NCBI RefSeq assembly: GCF_015500055.1 | Contig: NZ_CP045492.1 | Location: 3,172,501-3,236,500, forward strand | DNA from: Mesorhizobium sp. NBSH29 | GTDB taxonomy: Bacteria; Pseudomonadota; Alphaproteobacteria; Rhizobiales; Rhizobiaceae | Length of the DNA: 64,000 bases | Direction: 5' to 3' | Shown: in pieces, positions 8,173 to 17,389 of the stretch | How the letters are laid out: each line of letters begins with the position of its first letter | Position numbering within the stretch: the stretch's first letter is position 1 | Position numbers and translations under genes: made by a program | Notes under the pieces: model-generated | Told to the model about the DNA's origin: nothing | The model's input: only the letters and a program-made list of their open reading frames with translations | Databases searched by the model: none

Positions 8173-9357
8173 ATGAGCCCCCGCGACGTCGTCATCACCG
8201 GTATCGGTCTCGTCTCCTCGCTGGGCGAAGGAGTCGACGCACATTGGCAGGCGCTGTCGCGGCCCGGCGTGATGCCGGTGACAGAGGCAGAACGTTACGC
8301 GCCCTACACCATCCATCCGCTGCCCGAGATCGACTGGAGCCAGCAGATCGCCAAGCGCGGCGATCAAAGGCAGATGGAAACCTGGCAGCGGTTGGGCACC
8401 TATACGGCAGGCCTAGCGCTTGCCGATGCCGGCGCCAAGGATGACGAGGCGCTGTGCTCGACCATGGATATGATTGTGGCCGCTGGCGGCGGCGAGCGTG
8501 ACGAGGCGGTCGACCAGGCCATCCTCGATGCCTCGGTCACTCGCAACGACCGCGACGTGCTTCTCAACGAAAAGCTCTCGACAGAACTGCGCCCAACGCT
8601 GTTCCTCGCACAGCTTTCAAATCTGCTGGCCGGCAACATCTCGATCGTCCACAAGGTCACCGGTTCCTCGCGCACTTTCATGGGCGAGGAAGGGGCCGGC
8701 ATCGCCGCCGTTGAAACGGCTGCCGCACGCATCCGTGCCGGACAGTCGACCCATGCGCTGGTCGGAGGGGCTTTCCAGACCGAACATTTCGACATGCTAC
8801 TGGCCTATGAGCTTGGCGGCTATCTGCATCGTGCGCCGTGGAAACCGGTCTGGGACCGCGCCGACACTGAAGGTGGTGGGGTCGTAACCGGTTCCGGCGC
8901 TGCCTTTCTGGTGCTGGAATCGCGTGAGCACGCGCAACAGCGCGACCGCAAGCCCTATGCGCAGCTAGGCGCTGTCGCATCTTCGCGGGCCAGCCGTGCC
9001 GACGATAAACTGGCGCAATCGATCGCCGATCTCGTCAGCGCGACAGGCCGGACGGACGGCAGGCTTCTCACAGTATCTGGCGCTTCAGGCGCACACAGCG
9101 CGACGGCTGCGGAAGCAGCAGCGCTTGCTTCGGTCGGCGACATCGCCTTGCGCGGTGTGTCCACTGCGACCGGCCATTTGAAAGAAGCGCAGTTCCCGTT
9201 CGCCATCGCGCTTGCGGCGCTGGCGATCTTCAACAAATCCGGCTACCCGCCGTTCAGCACGGGTGAAGCAGCATTCGAGGGCGAGCCAGAGGCAGTATTG
9301 GCCACCGCAATCGGGTATCATCGCTTCGAGGGTGCCGCCCGCGTTTCGCGCGCCTAG
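8173..9357 (+). CDS. fabF2XL: Beta-ketoacyl-ACP synthase-like FabF2XL, active-site Cys absent
   Basis: 394 residues from the ATG at 8173 (MSPRDVVITGIGLVSSLG). The thiolase fold of ketosynthases is clear. The nucleophile region, however, reads HKVTGSSRTFMGEEGAG: Ser-Ser at about residues 165-166 where FabF enzymes have the TACASG cysteine. The first His motif (HGTGT) is also not evident, while a GHLKEAQ resembling the second (GH) is present near the C terminus. This is the pattern of a chain-length-factor-like partner rather than a condensing enzyme. It is followed 22 bases later by FabF1XL, which has all catalytic residues, so the two probably form a KS-alpha/KS-beta-like pair in making the very-long-chain acyl group. 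The name follows the conserved operon order. Confidence 0.85.
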   Translation: MSPRDVVITGIGLVSSLGEGVDAHWQALSRPGVMPVTEAERYAPYTIHPLPEIDWSQQIAKRGDQRQMETWQRLGTYTAGLALADAGAKDDEALCSTMDMIVAAGGGERDEAVDQAILDASVTRNDRDVLLNEKLSTELRPTLFLAQLSNLLAGNISIVHKVTGSSRTFMGEEGAGIAAVETAAARIRAGQSTHALVGGAFQTEHFDMLLAYELGGYLHRAPWKPVWDRADTEGGGVVTGSGAAFLVLESREHAQQRDRKPYAQLGAVASSRASRADDKLAQSIADLVSATGRTDGRLLTVSGASGAHSATAAEAAALASVGDIALRGVSTATGHLKEAQFPFAIALAALAIFNKSGYPPFSTGEAAFEGEPEAVLATAIGYHRFEGAARVSRA

Positions 9358-9379
9358 TCCATTTAAGGAACAGCCGGTC

Positions 9380-10651
9380 ATGGCAAAAACCACAGACCAT
9401 CTCAACCGCCCGGTTGTTGCCGTCACCGGCATCGGTGTCGTCACCTCGCTGGGCGTAGGTAAACAGGACAATTGGACGGCACTGACCGCCGGTCGTTCGG
9501 GCATCCACCCGCTCACGCGCTTTCCCATCGACCATATGAACACCCGCATTGCCGGCACGGTCGATTTTCTAGCCTCAAGCGACAAGGGCGCAGCCGCGCT
9601 GACCTATGAACTGGCCGAGACGGCGATCCGCGAAGCGCTGGGTGAGTCAGGCCTTGCCAACGGCCATTTTTCCGGCCCGCTCTTCCTTGCCTCGCCACCT
9701 GTCGAGATGGATTGGCATGATCGCTTCTCACTTTACAATTCAGCCGCCGAGCCTGCCGGCGCGCAACGGTTGCTTTCGGTCGGGCGCGGCCTGACCGAGC
9801 GCACCATTTTTGAAAGCACGCAGTTCGGCGCCATCGCCGACCGCTTGGCCGATCGCTTTGGCACGCAGGGCATGCCGGTGACACTGTCGACAGCCTGCGC
9901 ATCCGGGGCCACCGCCATCCAACTCGGCGTCGAAGCCATCCAGCGCGGCGATTGCGAGCGCGCCATTGCCGTTGGCGCCGATGGCTCGGCCACCGCCGAG
10001 GCGCTGATCCGCTTTTCGCTCCTGTCGGCGCTGTCGACCAGCAACGACAACCCGACAAAGGCTTCAAAGCCCTTCTCCAAAGATCGGGACGGCTTTGTGC
10101 TGGCCGAAGGGTCTGGTGCGCTGATCCTGGAATCGCTCGAAAGCGCAGTGGCTCGCGGCGCCGAAATCCTTGGCATCATGCGCGGCTGCGGCGAGCGCGC
10201 CGATGATTTCCACCGCACCCGCTCTAAGCCGGATGGTTCGCCGGCAATTGCTGCCGTGCGTGCAGCCCTTGCCGATGCCGGCTTGTCGGACCGCCAGATC
10301 GACTACGTGAACGCGCACGGCACCTCGACGCCGGAAAACGACAAAATGGAGCATCTCTCGCTCTCGACAGTCTTTGGTGAGCGCATCCGTTCCATTCCTG
10401 TGTCCTCGAACAAATCGATGATCGGCCACACGCTGTCTGCCGCGGGCGCGATCGAGGCTGCATTCTCGCTGATGACCATGCGCCATGGCGTCATCCCGCC
10501 GACCATCAACTACGACAATCCCGACCCCGCAATCGAGCTGGATGTGGTGCCCAATGTGAAGCGCGAAGCTTCCGTGCGAACCGTATTGTCCAATTCCTTC
10601 GGTTTTGGTGGCCAGAACGCCTGCCTTGTCATGGCGCGGGAACCGGTCTAA
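9380..10651 (+). CDS. fabF1XL: Beta-ketoacyl-ACP synthase II-like FabF1XL
   Basis: 423 residues from the ATG at 9380, with AAGGAA at 9365-9370 as ribosome-binding site. It is a full ketosynthase: nucleophile Cys in STACASGAT (about residue 173), first His in VNAHGTSTPEND, second His in NKSMIGHTLSAAGAIEA, and C-terminal NSFGFGGQNA. In the Rhizobiales lipid A operon this enzyme elongates the chain bound to AcpXL in the cytosol. Its upstream partner FabF2XL lacks the Cys, so this protein likely provides the condensation activity for both. The next gene (adh2XL) begins 32 bases downstream. Confidence 0.93.
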   Translation: MAKTTDHLNRPVVAVTGIGVVTSLGVGKQDNWTALTAGRSGIHPLTRFPIDHMNTRIAGTVDFLASSDKGAAALTYELAETAIREALGESGLANGHFSGPLFLASPPVEMDWHDRFSLYNSAAEPAGAQRLLSVGRGLTERTIFESTQFGAIADRLADRFGTQGMPVTLSTACASGATAIQLGVEAIQRGDCERAIAVGADGSATAEALIRFSLLSALSTSNDNPTKASKPFSKDRDGFVLAEGSGALILESLESAVARGAEILGIMRGCGERADDFHRTRSKPDGSPAIAAVRAALADAGLSDRQIDYVNAHGTSTPENDKMEHLSLSTVFGERIRSIPVSSNKSMIGHTLSAAGAIEAAFSLMTMRHGVIPPTINYDNPDPAIELDVVPNVKREASVRTVLSNSFGFGGQNACLVMAREPV

Positions 10652-10683
10652 CCACCGGACAATTGCTCTGTTCAGGGATAAAA

Positions 10684-11712
10684 ATGCGCGCACTGCAACT
10701 CGTTGAGGATCGCAAGCTCGAGATCGTGGATCTCGCGCCACCTCCCCCACCCGCACATGGCGAGGTAACCTTGCGTATCAAGGCGGTCGCGTTGAACCAC
10801 ATTGATGTGTGGGGTTGGCGCGGCATGGCCTTTGCAAAGCGCAAGATGCCGCTGGTGATCGGCGCTGAGGCATCCGGCGAAGTGGATGCAGTGGGCACTG
10901 GCGTTGTCGGCCTGATGCCCGGCCAGCTGGTTTCCATCTATGGCGCGCGCACCTGCGGTCTTTGCCGCCCCTGCCGCGAAAAGCGCGACAATCTGTGTGA
11001 ACATGTGTCGGGCGTCCACGGCTTCCATCTCGACGGTTTCGCGCAAGAAAAGATCAACTTGCCAGCCCGTCTGCTGGTGCCCGCCCCTCCCGGTGTCAGC
11101 GATGTTGCGGCAGCGGTCGCACCTGTTACTTTTGGCACTGTCGAACACATGCTGTTTGACAACGCGAAGCTGCAGCCCGGCGAAACCGTACTCGTCCATG
11201 CCGGTGGCTCGGGCATTGGCAGTGCAGCCATCCAGCTGGCCAAGCGCATGGGGTGCACAGTCATCACCACAGTCGGCTCCGACGAAAAGATCGAGCGGGC
11301 CAAGGCATTGGGTGCAGACCACGTGATCAATTACCGCGTGGATCGTTTTGAAGGCGTGGTGCGCAAGCTTACGAAAAAGAAGGGCGTCGATGTCGTGTTT
11401 GAACATGTCGGCGCCGACACTTGGGCGGGCTCCATGCTCTGCATGAAGCGTGGTGGAAGGCTCGTCACCTGCGGTTCCACGTCAGGCGTTTCAACGCAGA
11501 TGAACCTGATGCACCTTTTCCAGCAACAACTCAAAATTCTGGGTTCCTTCGGCTGCCGCATGGAAAACATGGCCGACGCCATGCAGAAAATGGCCGCCGG
11601 CATTGTCTCACCTGTCATCGACACGGAAGTCGATTTCGCCGGTATCGACACAGCCTTGAAGCGCATGGAAGGCCGCGACGTGTTCGGCAAGATCATCCTG
11701 CGCGTCAATTGA
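10684..11712 (+). CDS. adh2XL: Zinc-type alcohol dehydrogenase-like protein of the lipid A operon
   Basis: 342 residues from the ATG at 10684 (MRALQLVEDRKLEIVDL). It belongs to the medium-chain dehydrogenase/reductase superfamily. The structural zinc loop is CGLCRPCREKRDNLC (four Cys), and the nucleotide-binding motif is 'VLVHAGGSGIGSAAIQLAKRMG'. In this operon it probably acts as an NADPH-dependent reductase on an AcpXL-bound intermediate, though the exact step is not settled. Its stop overlaps the lpxXL start (TGATG at 11710-11714), so the two are translationally coupled. Confidence 0.88.
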   Translation: MRALQLVEDRKLEIVDLAPPPPPAHGEVTLRIKAVALNHIDVWGWRGMAFAKRKMPLVIGAEASGEVDAVGTGVVGLMPGQLVSIYGARTCGLCRPCREKRDNLCEHVSGVHGFHLDGFAQEKINLPARLLVPAPPGVSDVAAAVAPVTFGTVEHMLFDNAKLQPGETVLVHAGGSGIGSAAIQLAKRMGCTVITTVGSDEKIERAKALGADHVINYRVDRFEGVVRKLTKKKGVDVVFEHVGADTWAGSMLCMKRGGRLVTCGSTSGVSTQMNLMHLFQQQLKILGSFGCRMENMADAMQKMAAGIVSPVIDTEVDFAGIDTALKRMEGRDVFGKIILRVN

Positions 11713-12689
11713 TGGCTGACCACAGGCCAAGCCTTCTGCGCCCCATAATCATTCGGGTGCTTGGTGCGCTGAAGCAGCTGAACTATTGGCTTGTGGCACA
11801 ATTTGCGCTTGGCGCACTCATGCTGCTGCGTCTCCTTCCAGCAGACAGGGCTTTGAACTTTGCCGACCGTGCGGCGCGCCGTGTAGGGCCATTGGTTGGC
11901 CGTCACCGTGTGGCACTCGACAATCTGCGCCATGCCTATCCGGAAAAGCCCGAATCCGAGATTGAAGCACTCGCCTCCGATATGTGGGGCAACATGGCGC
12001 GGCTAGCCGTTGAATATGTGTTCCTTGACCAATTGTTCGATCTCGACCCGGAAGCTGAAACTCCGGGCCGCATTGAAGTGTCCGGCATAGAGACATTCAA
12101 GCGGCTGGCCGCAGAAACCGACAGGCCGCATATCATCTTCACGGCGCATCTCGGCAATTTCGAGTTATTGCCGGTTGCCGGCGCAACCTTCGGGCTGGCG
12201 GTCACCGCGATGTTTCGCCCGCCCAACAATCCCTATATCGCCAAATATGTCTTCTCAACACGCAGCTCCACCATGGGTGGGCTATTGCCCTCGCGTGCAG
12301 GCGCAGCATTGGCACTGGCACGCCTTCTGGAAGCAAAGGGCAATATCGGCGTGCTCGTGGATCAAAAGTTCATGCACGGCATTCGCACAAACTTCTTTGG
12401 CCGCGAATGCGAAACCAGCCCGCTGGTGCCAAAACTGGCTCGACAATATGATTGCGACGTCTACCCAGCCCGCTGCATCCGCCTGCCCGGCAACCGCTTC
12501 CGCCTGATTCTTGACGATAAGCTGGACCTCCCGCGCGACGCTGGCGGCGAGATTGATGTGACAGCGACCGCACAACAGCTAACCGACATCGTCGAAGATT
12601 GGGTACGCCAGGACCCCGGTCAGTGGATGTGGTTTCACAAGCGTTGGAAGCTTTCGCCGCCGAAGGCACGACGCAAACCCAAAAGCTGA
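11712..12689 (+). CDS. lpxXL: Lipid A very-long-chain acyltransferase LpxXL
   Basis: 325 residues from the ATG at 11712, sharing a base with the adh2XL stop. It is a member of the LpxL/LpxM (HtrB) acyltransferase family. An N-terminal hydrophobic segment (LVAQFALGALMLLRLL) anchors it to the inner membrane. The HX4E catalytic motif is in FTAHLGNFELLPVAG. A later DQKFMHGIRTNFFGRE and the C-terminal WVRQDPGQWMWFHKRWK are conserved. By operon context it transfers the (omega-1)-hydroxy C28-type chain from AcpXL to lipid A, a hallmark of Hyphomicrobiales. It ends directly against the convergent soeC gene with no gap. Confidence 0.93.
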   Translation: MADHRPSLLRPIIIRVLGALKQLNYWLVAQFALGALMLLRLLPADRALNFADRAARRVGPLVGRHRVALDNLRHAYPEKPESEIEALASDMWGNMARLAVEYVFLDQLFDLDPEAETPGRIEVSGIETFKRLAAETDRPHIIFTAHLGNFELLPVAGATFGLAVTAMFRPPNNPYIAKYVFSTRSSTMGGLLPSRAGAALALARLLEAKGNIGVLVDQKFMHGIRTNFFGRECETSPLVPKLARQYDCDVYPARCIRLPGNRFRLILDDKLDLPRDAGGEIDVTATAQQLTDIVEDWVRQDPGQWMWFHKRWKLSPPKARRKPKS

Positions 12690-13625
12690 TTATCCGCCGT
12701 AATAATTCATCACCGCGTGGCGGGCTTCCGCAAAGAACAGCCAGCGCTCGGTGAGAATGCCGATCACATGCGACAGAACGGCAAGACCCATGGCAACCAT
12801 CCCCCAAACATGTGCTGTAGCGCCAGCCAGCGCGATGATCAGCAGGATGAAAACCACAGCTCCCGGCACCAAACCACCCAGCAGCAAAGAAATGCGACGC
12901 AGTTTCATGGCGTGCTTGCGCGCGACACGAAAACCCATCTCGCGGGTCAGGTAATTATCGGTCATATGCGGTCGCTCGAACAGACGCACCGTGCCGATAT
13001 GGCCAAGGCCGGTTGCCGATTCCGGAGTCGAAGTTGGCACGAGCGTCTCCATACGCCGCCGCCAGCAGATTTTTGCGATCCATGCAGCCATGGTGAAAAC
13101 AAGCGCACCGGAAAGCAACACTCCCACCGCACCTTCGCCCAATATGGCGAAAAAAGACGCAAGCAAGAACCCACCGGACGCAGCAAAGAGCAAATAGCAG
13201 ACTGGTGTCAGCTTCGTGTGCCACGCATCAATGGATTTGAGAGATGCGTAGATCATCGCAGTGCAATAGACCGTGACACCGGTAAGTACAGCTCCCAAAA
13301 GGCCGGCCGGGGCCAGATAGCGGCCCTCGATCACGCTTGCCCATGCCGCCAGCAACAATGGTACGAATGTAATCACCGCCATCACACCCTCGCGCGACAG
13401 CCAGCTGGAACGCCATTGCGAGAATGCCCGCCATGCGCGCTGCGGATTGCCCAGATGCAGCGTAGACGACAACAGCCCGCCGCCTATCATAGCCAGCGCC
13501 AGAAGATGGGCGGCTTTGGTCGCCAGCGCCTGCGGGTCAAGCAGGCCGAGGCCGAGCACGGCCGCAAGCCCGTAACCGAGCCCGGAAAGCGTTGTAAATG
13601 CAATGATGGAAAGAGCTGGATGCAT
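12690..13625 (-). CDS. soeC: DmsC/SoeC-type membrane anchor subunit
   Basis: 311 residues, strongly hydrophobic with about eight membrane segments (for example FTTLSGLGYGLAAVLGLGLL, AKAAHLLALAMIGGGLLSS, LLGGLVPGAVVFILLIIALAG). It starts with MHPALSIIAFTT as in DmsC-family anchors. It would hold the catalytic and iron-sulfur subunits at the inner membrane and pass electrons to quinone. It is the last gene of a three-gene set (molybdopterin subunit, ferredoxin subunit, anchor). The name SoeC follows the similarity of the whole set to the sulfite-oxidising enzyme of purple sulfur bacteria and roseobacters. The anchor alone would fit other DMSO-reductase-family enzymes. Confidence 0.75.
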   Translation of the reverse strand: MHPALSIIAFTTLSGLGYGLAAVLGLGLLDPQALATKAAHLLALAMIGGGLLSSTLHLGNPQRAWRAFSQWRSSWLSREGVMAVITFVPLLLAAWASVIEGRYLAPAGLLGAVLTGVTVYCTAMIYASLKSIDAWHTKLTPVCYLLFAASGGFLLASFFAILGEGAVGVLLSGALVFTMAAWIAKICWRRRMETLVPTSTPESATGLGHIGTVRLFERPHMTDNYLTREMGFRVARKHAMKLRRISLLLGGLVPGAVVFILLIIALAGATAHVWGMVAMGLAVLSHVIGILTERWLFFAEARHAVMNYYGG

Positions 13626-13649
13626 GGTTCAGTTCACCGTCAAAATAAC

Positions 13650-14426
13650 TCAGATCCGGTCCAGCGCGCCATCGAGCCAGGCGAAAAAGCCTTTGGCGCC
13701 CTCGGTGTTTTCTGCAAGCACCGAGGCATGCCCGGTTGCGGCAAGGCTCGTGCGCGGGCGCGGCGGCAGATATTTATTGACCGGACGCGTGCCCTGCTCT
13801 GGCATCAGATCATATCCACCACGCTCAGCCACCATGATCGAAACGGCAGACTGCGAATCCGCGAGATCACCAAAGTGGCGGGCATTGGCGGGACAGGTGC
13901 GCACACAGGACGGTTCGCGGTCGATGGGCTCTAACGTATCATTGTAAATTCGGTCCACGCACAGAGTGCACTTTTTCATCACGCCTGCAGCAAGGTCCAT
14001 CTCGCGGGCGCCATAGGGGCACGCCCAGGCACAGAGCCCGCATCCAATGCACAAATCCTCATCAACCAGCACGATGCCATCATCGGCACGCTTGTAGGAC
14101 GCACCTGTGGGGCAGACGGTGACACAGGGCGCATCCTCACAATGCAAGCAGGACTTGGGAAAGTGGACAATGCGCGCATCGCCAGCTTCGCCGACGAGTT
14201 CACCGCCTTCAGGCAGAACTTCAAAACCATGGACGCGGTTCAGCCAGGCACCAGAAACTTCGGCACCGTATGGCTGCTGGTCTGACAGGGCTGATCCATA
14301 TCCGCCTGTGTTCCATTCCTTGCACGAAACGACACAGGCATGGCAGCCGACACAGACATCCAGATCAATGACGAGGCCAAGTTTCTTCGGCGTAGGCAGC
14401 GAGGGTAGCAATGTCATTTCGTCCAC
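13650..14426 (-). CDS. soeB: Four-cluster ferredoxin subunit of SoeABC-type complex
   Basis: 258 residues. Cysteine groups typical of DmsB/PhsB electron-transfer subunits are seen in order: VCVGCHACVVSCKEWNTGG, CLHCEDAPCVTVCPTGA, LCIGCGLCAWACPYGARE, then KKCTLCVDRI with CVRTCPANARHFGD. Together they would bind four [4Fe-4S] clusters. No Tat or Sec signal is seen, in line with a cytoplasmic complex. The start at 14426 overlaps the end of the molybdopterin subunit gene by 13 bases, and soeC follows 24 bases downstream. The protein would transfer electrons from the catalytic subunit to the membrane anchor. Confidence 0.85.
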   Translation of the reverse strand: MDEMTLLPSLPTPKKLGLVIDLDVCVGCHACVVSCKEWNTGGYGSALSDQQPYGAEVSGAWLNRVHGFEVLPEGGELVGEAGDARIVHFPKSCLHCEDAPCVTVCPTGASYKRADDGIVLVDEDLCIGCGLCAWACPYGAREMDLAAGVMKKCTLCVDRIYNDTLEPIDREPSCVRTCPANARHFGDLADSQSAVSIMVAERGGYDLMPEQGTRPVNKYLPPRPRTSLAATGHASVLAENTEGAKGFFAWLDGALDRI

Positions 14427-17272
14427 TCCTGCCCATAGCGCAATTCGTCGGGATGCGGCGCGGTCTCTCCCGGTTCTGCCACAGCTGGAAATTGCGGCTG
14501 GCTGATACGCGGCTCAGACTCAGCCTTCTCAATGCGCACCCGCAAATCATACCAAGCCGCCTGCCCGGTAATCGGATCAGAATTCGACCAGCGCATGCCG
14601 TCCTTCTTTGGTGGAAGAAGTTCATGGATCAAGTGATTCATGAGAAAGCCTTTTTTGGCTTCGGGCGCATCCGTATCGAGCGCCCACGCACCCTTGCGTT
14701 TGCCAATGGCGTTCCATGTCCAGATTGTATCGCGGTTGACCGCATCACTCCGCGCCACCTCGACCTTGATACGGCCATGATGCGAAATGACCCAGATCCA
14801 ATCGCCATCCTTTAGCCCATGTTGATCACAGACCGGACCCGGAACGTAAAGCGGATTGTAGGTGTGGATCTGACGCAGCCAGGCATTCATCGAACCCCAT
14901 GAATGATACATCGCCATGGGTCGCTGCGTAATCGCGTGCAATGGAAACTCATTGCGGTCAATCGCTGCTTCTTCGAACGGGCGATACCATTCCGGCAGTG
15001 GCGAAAAGGTTTGTGCGATCCGCTCGCGATGCGTTTCAGGCGCAACCGGCTCGCGCACGCCTTCAGCCGAAAGCCGGAACTTTTGCAATGCCTCTTGATA
15101 GAGCTGAAACGTGACCGGCTGCGGCTTGTCGAAAAAGCCCATCTTGACCGCGAAGTCTTGATAATCGCGGTTGGCGTGTTTGAAAAACTGCGCCTCAAGA
15201 GGGATATGCGCCGAGAAGAAAGAACCGTTCTCGATATAGCGCTTCAATTGGTCGGGATTGGCAGCACCCCGGCCCACGCGCGTACCGTCAGCACCGCGAA
15301 AGCCGGCCAGTGGCCCAATGCCCGGACGCCGCTCATGGCGCACGATGTAATCGGCATAATCCTTGTAAAGCGCCTGTCCGCGATGATCGACGAACCCGTT
15401 GAGGCGCAGCCGCCCCGCAAGATCAAGCAGCACGCTCTGAAACCCGCGCACATCGCGGTCCGGCTCCACCACCGGCCAGCGGATCGCATCCTGCACAGCA
15501 TCCGGCTCGGAAATTGGTCGGTCAAGCATAGAGATGCAGTCATGCCGCTCCAGATAGGTCGTGTCTGGCAGCACAAGGTCGGCATAGGCCACCATTTCCG
15601 ACGCATAGGCATCTGAATAGATGATTTTTGGAATTCGGTAGTCTCCGGTTTCCGGGTCCTTGTCCTCCAGCATCTTGATGACGCCAGCCGTGTTCATCGA
15701 CGAGTTCCAAGCCATGTTGGCCATATAGAGGAACAGGACATCAACCGGGTACGGATCACCCGCATGGGCGTTCGCAATGACCATGTGCATGGCGCCATGC
15801 ACGGCGAATGGCGCATCCCAGGAGAATGCCTTGTCGATGCGCGAGGGCTTTCCGTTCGCGTCGATCAGCATATCTTCAGGCCCGCGCGGGAAACCCAGAT
15901 GCGGGCCAGACAGCGGCGTGTTGGAGCCAAAGTGCTCGGCCCGGCCATGCGGTGTTGGATGCGCCTCGACGGGCTTGGGATAGGGCGGCTCAAAGCGGAA
16001 ACCGCCCGGACAATCAACCGCCCCAATCAGAACCTGCAGCATGTGCAGCGCGCGTGTCGTCTGGAACCCGTTCGAATGCGCCGACAGCCCACGCATGGCG
16101 TGGAAAGACACGGGCCGGCCAACATAGCTCTCATGGTGCTCGCCATGCATGTCGGTCCAAGGCTGGTCGATGGTGATAGCCTCATCAAAGGCAACGCGTG
16201 CAATCTCGCTTGCCAGCCCGCGGATGGTGTCGGCAGAAATACCCGTCTCACCAGCAACCGCTTCCGGCGCGTATTTGGGGTCCAGATACTTTTCCGCCAG
16301 AAGCGCAAAGGAAGGCGTCGCATACCGGCCATCTTCCAACTCATAGCGGCCAGAAAGCGCTGGCCGCGCACCTTTCATTCCGCTTGGCACCGGGCGCTCG
16401 GTGACAGTTTCGAACACAAGCGGCGTGCCGTCAGCGTCGCGCGCGAAAAGCCCATGGTCTGCACTGCCCGGCGCATCAATGACCAGCCAGGGCGCATTCG
16501 AATAGCGCATCAGGTAATCGACATCAATTTTGCGCGCTTTAAGCAGTTCGTGCACAACGGCGAGGATCAACAAACCATCGGTGCCGGGGCGGATGCCGAT
16601 CCAGTTGTCGGCAATAGCCGAATAGCCAGTGCGCACCGGATTGACCGAAACAAACCGCGCACCGTTTTTCTTGACCTTCGATATACCGATCTTCAGCGGA
16701 TTGGAATCATGGTCCTCCGCCACGCCAAACATGATGAAGAGCTTTGTCCGCTCCCAGTCGGGCGCACCGAACTCCCAGAACGCACCACCAATGGTCATAA
16801 TGCCGGCGGCAGCCATATTGACCGAGCAAAAGCCGCCATGGGCAGCATAATTGGGCGTACCGAATTGCTGCGCCCAAAAACCTGTGAGCGATTGCGACTG
16901 GTCGCGCCCTGTGAAGAAAGCAAGCTTCTTGGGATCGTCTTCGCGCACCTTGCCCAGCCAGCCAGTGGCCATTTCCAGCGCCTCGTCCCACGAGATTTCT
17001 TGAAATTCTCCAGAGCCACGCGGTCCCACCCGCTTGAGCGGCGCGCGCAGCCGTGCCGGTGCATAATGCTGCATGATGCCAGCCGAACCCTTGGCACACA
17101 GCACCCCCTTATTCACAGGATGGTCGCGGTTACCCTCAATGTAGCGGATTTTGCCATCCTTGATGTGCACATCAATGCCGCATCGGCACGCACACATGTA
17201 GCACGTGGTCTTGCGCACTTCGTCGGCTATCGGCTGCGAAAGCGCGGCCTGCGAGTCGAATTTCATCAGCAT
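14414..17272 (-). CDS. soeA: Molybdopterin oxidoreductase catalytic subunit, SoeA-like (sulfite dehydrogenase)
   Basis: 952 residues, a DMSO-reductase-family catalytic subunit. The N-terminal [4Fe-4S] motif is CYMCACRCGIDV with the fourth Cys in GVLCAKGSAG. There is no twin-arginine signal, which fits the cytoplasmic SoeA rather than periplasmic DmsA or PhsA. Characteristic stretches are FTGRDQSQSLTGFWAQQFGT and 'GVAEDHDSNPLKIG', close to what I recall of SoeA proteins in alphaproteobacteria. It would oxidise sulfite to sulfate, for example sulfite released from sulfonates. A second Met two codons in is an alternative start. Identification as SoeA rests on length, lack of signal and gene order; the substrate is inferred. 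Confidence 0.75.
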   Translation of the reverse strand: MLMKFDSQAALSQPIADEVRKTTCYMCACRCGIDVHIKDGKIRYIEGNRDHPVNKGVLCAKGSAGIMQHYAPARLRAPLKRVGPRGSGEFQEISWDEALEMATGWLGKVREDDPKKLAFFTGRDQSQSLTGFWAQQFGTPNYAAHGGFCSVNMAAAGIMTIGGAFWEFGAPDWERTKLFIMFGVAEDHDSNPLKIGISKVKKNGARFVSVNPVRTGYSAIADNWIGIRPGTDGLLILAVVHELLKARKIDVDYLMRYSNAPWLVIDAPGSADHGLFARDADGTPLVFETVTERPVPSGMKGARPALSGRYELEDGRYATPSFALLAEKYLDPKYAPEAVAGETGISADTIRGLASEIARVAFDEAITIDQPWTDMHGEHHESYVGRPVSFHAMRGLSAHSNGFQTTRALHMLQVLIGAVDCPGGFRFEPPYPKPVEAHPTPHGRAEHFGSNTPLSGPHLGFPRGPEDMLIDANGKPSRIDKAFSWDAPFAVHGAMHMVIANAHAGDPYPVDVLFLYMANMAWNSSMNTAGVIKMLEDKDPETGDYRIPKIIYSDAYASEMVAYADLVLPDTTYLERHDCISMLDRPISEPDAVQDAIRWPVVEPDRDVRGFQSVLLDLAGRLRLNGFVDHRGQALYKDYADYIVRHERRPGIGPLAGFRGADGTRVGRGAANPDQLKRYIENGSFFSAHIPLEAQFFKHANRDYQDFAVKMGFFDKPQPVTFQLYQEALQKFRLSAEGVREPVAPETHRERIAQTFSPLPEWYRPFEEAAIDRNEFPLHAITQRPMAMYHSWGSMNAWLRQIHTYNPLYVPGPVCDQHGLKDGDWIWVISHHGRIKVEVARSDAVNRDTIWTWNAIGKRKGAWALDTDAPEAKKGFLMNHLIHELLPPKKDGMRWSNSDPITGQAAWYDLRVRIEKAESEPRISQPQFPAVAEPGETAPHPDELRYGQEWTK

Positions 17273-17389
17273 GGCTCCCTGACGAAAGTCCTATCGGGGC
17301 GCCACACGAAAAGAAATGGCCAGCAACGTCAATTTACGACGCACCGGCCAGCTCTCCTGTAGTCCAGATGTACGAACAGACCGGGCGGA

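Noticed and set aside
12717-13934. Open frame of 405 codons on the + strand across soeC and soeB
   Set aside because: It is rich in His, Gln and Arg without domain signs and is opposite two well-supported genes.
15764-17362. Open frame of 532 codons on the + strand
   Set aside because: It is the antisense of the molybdopterin subunit gene and gives basic, low-complexity sequence, a common GC-rich shadow.
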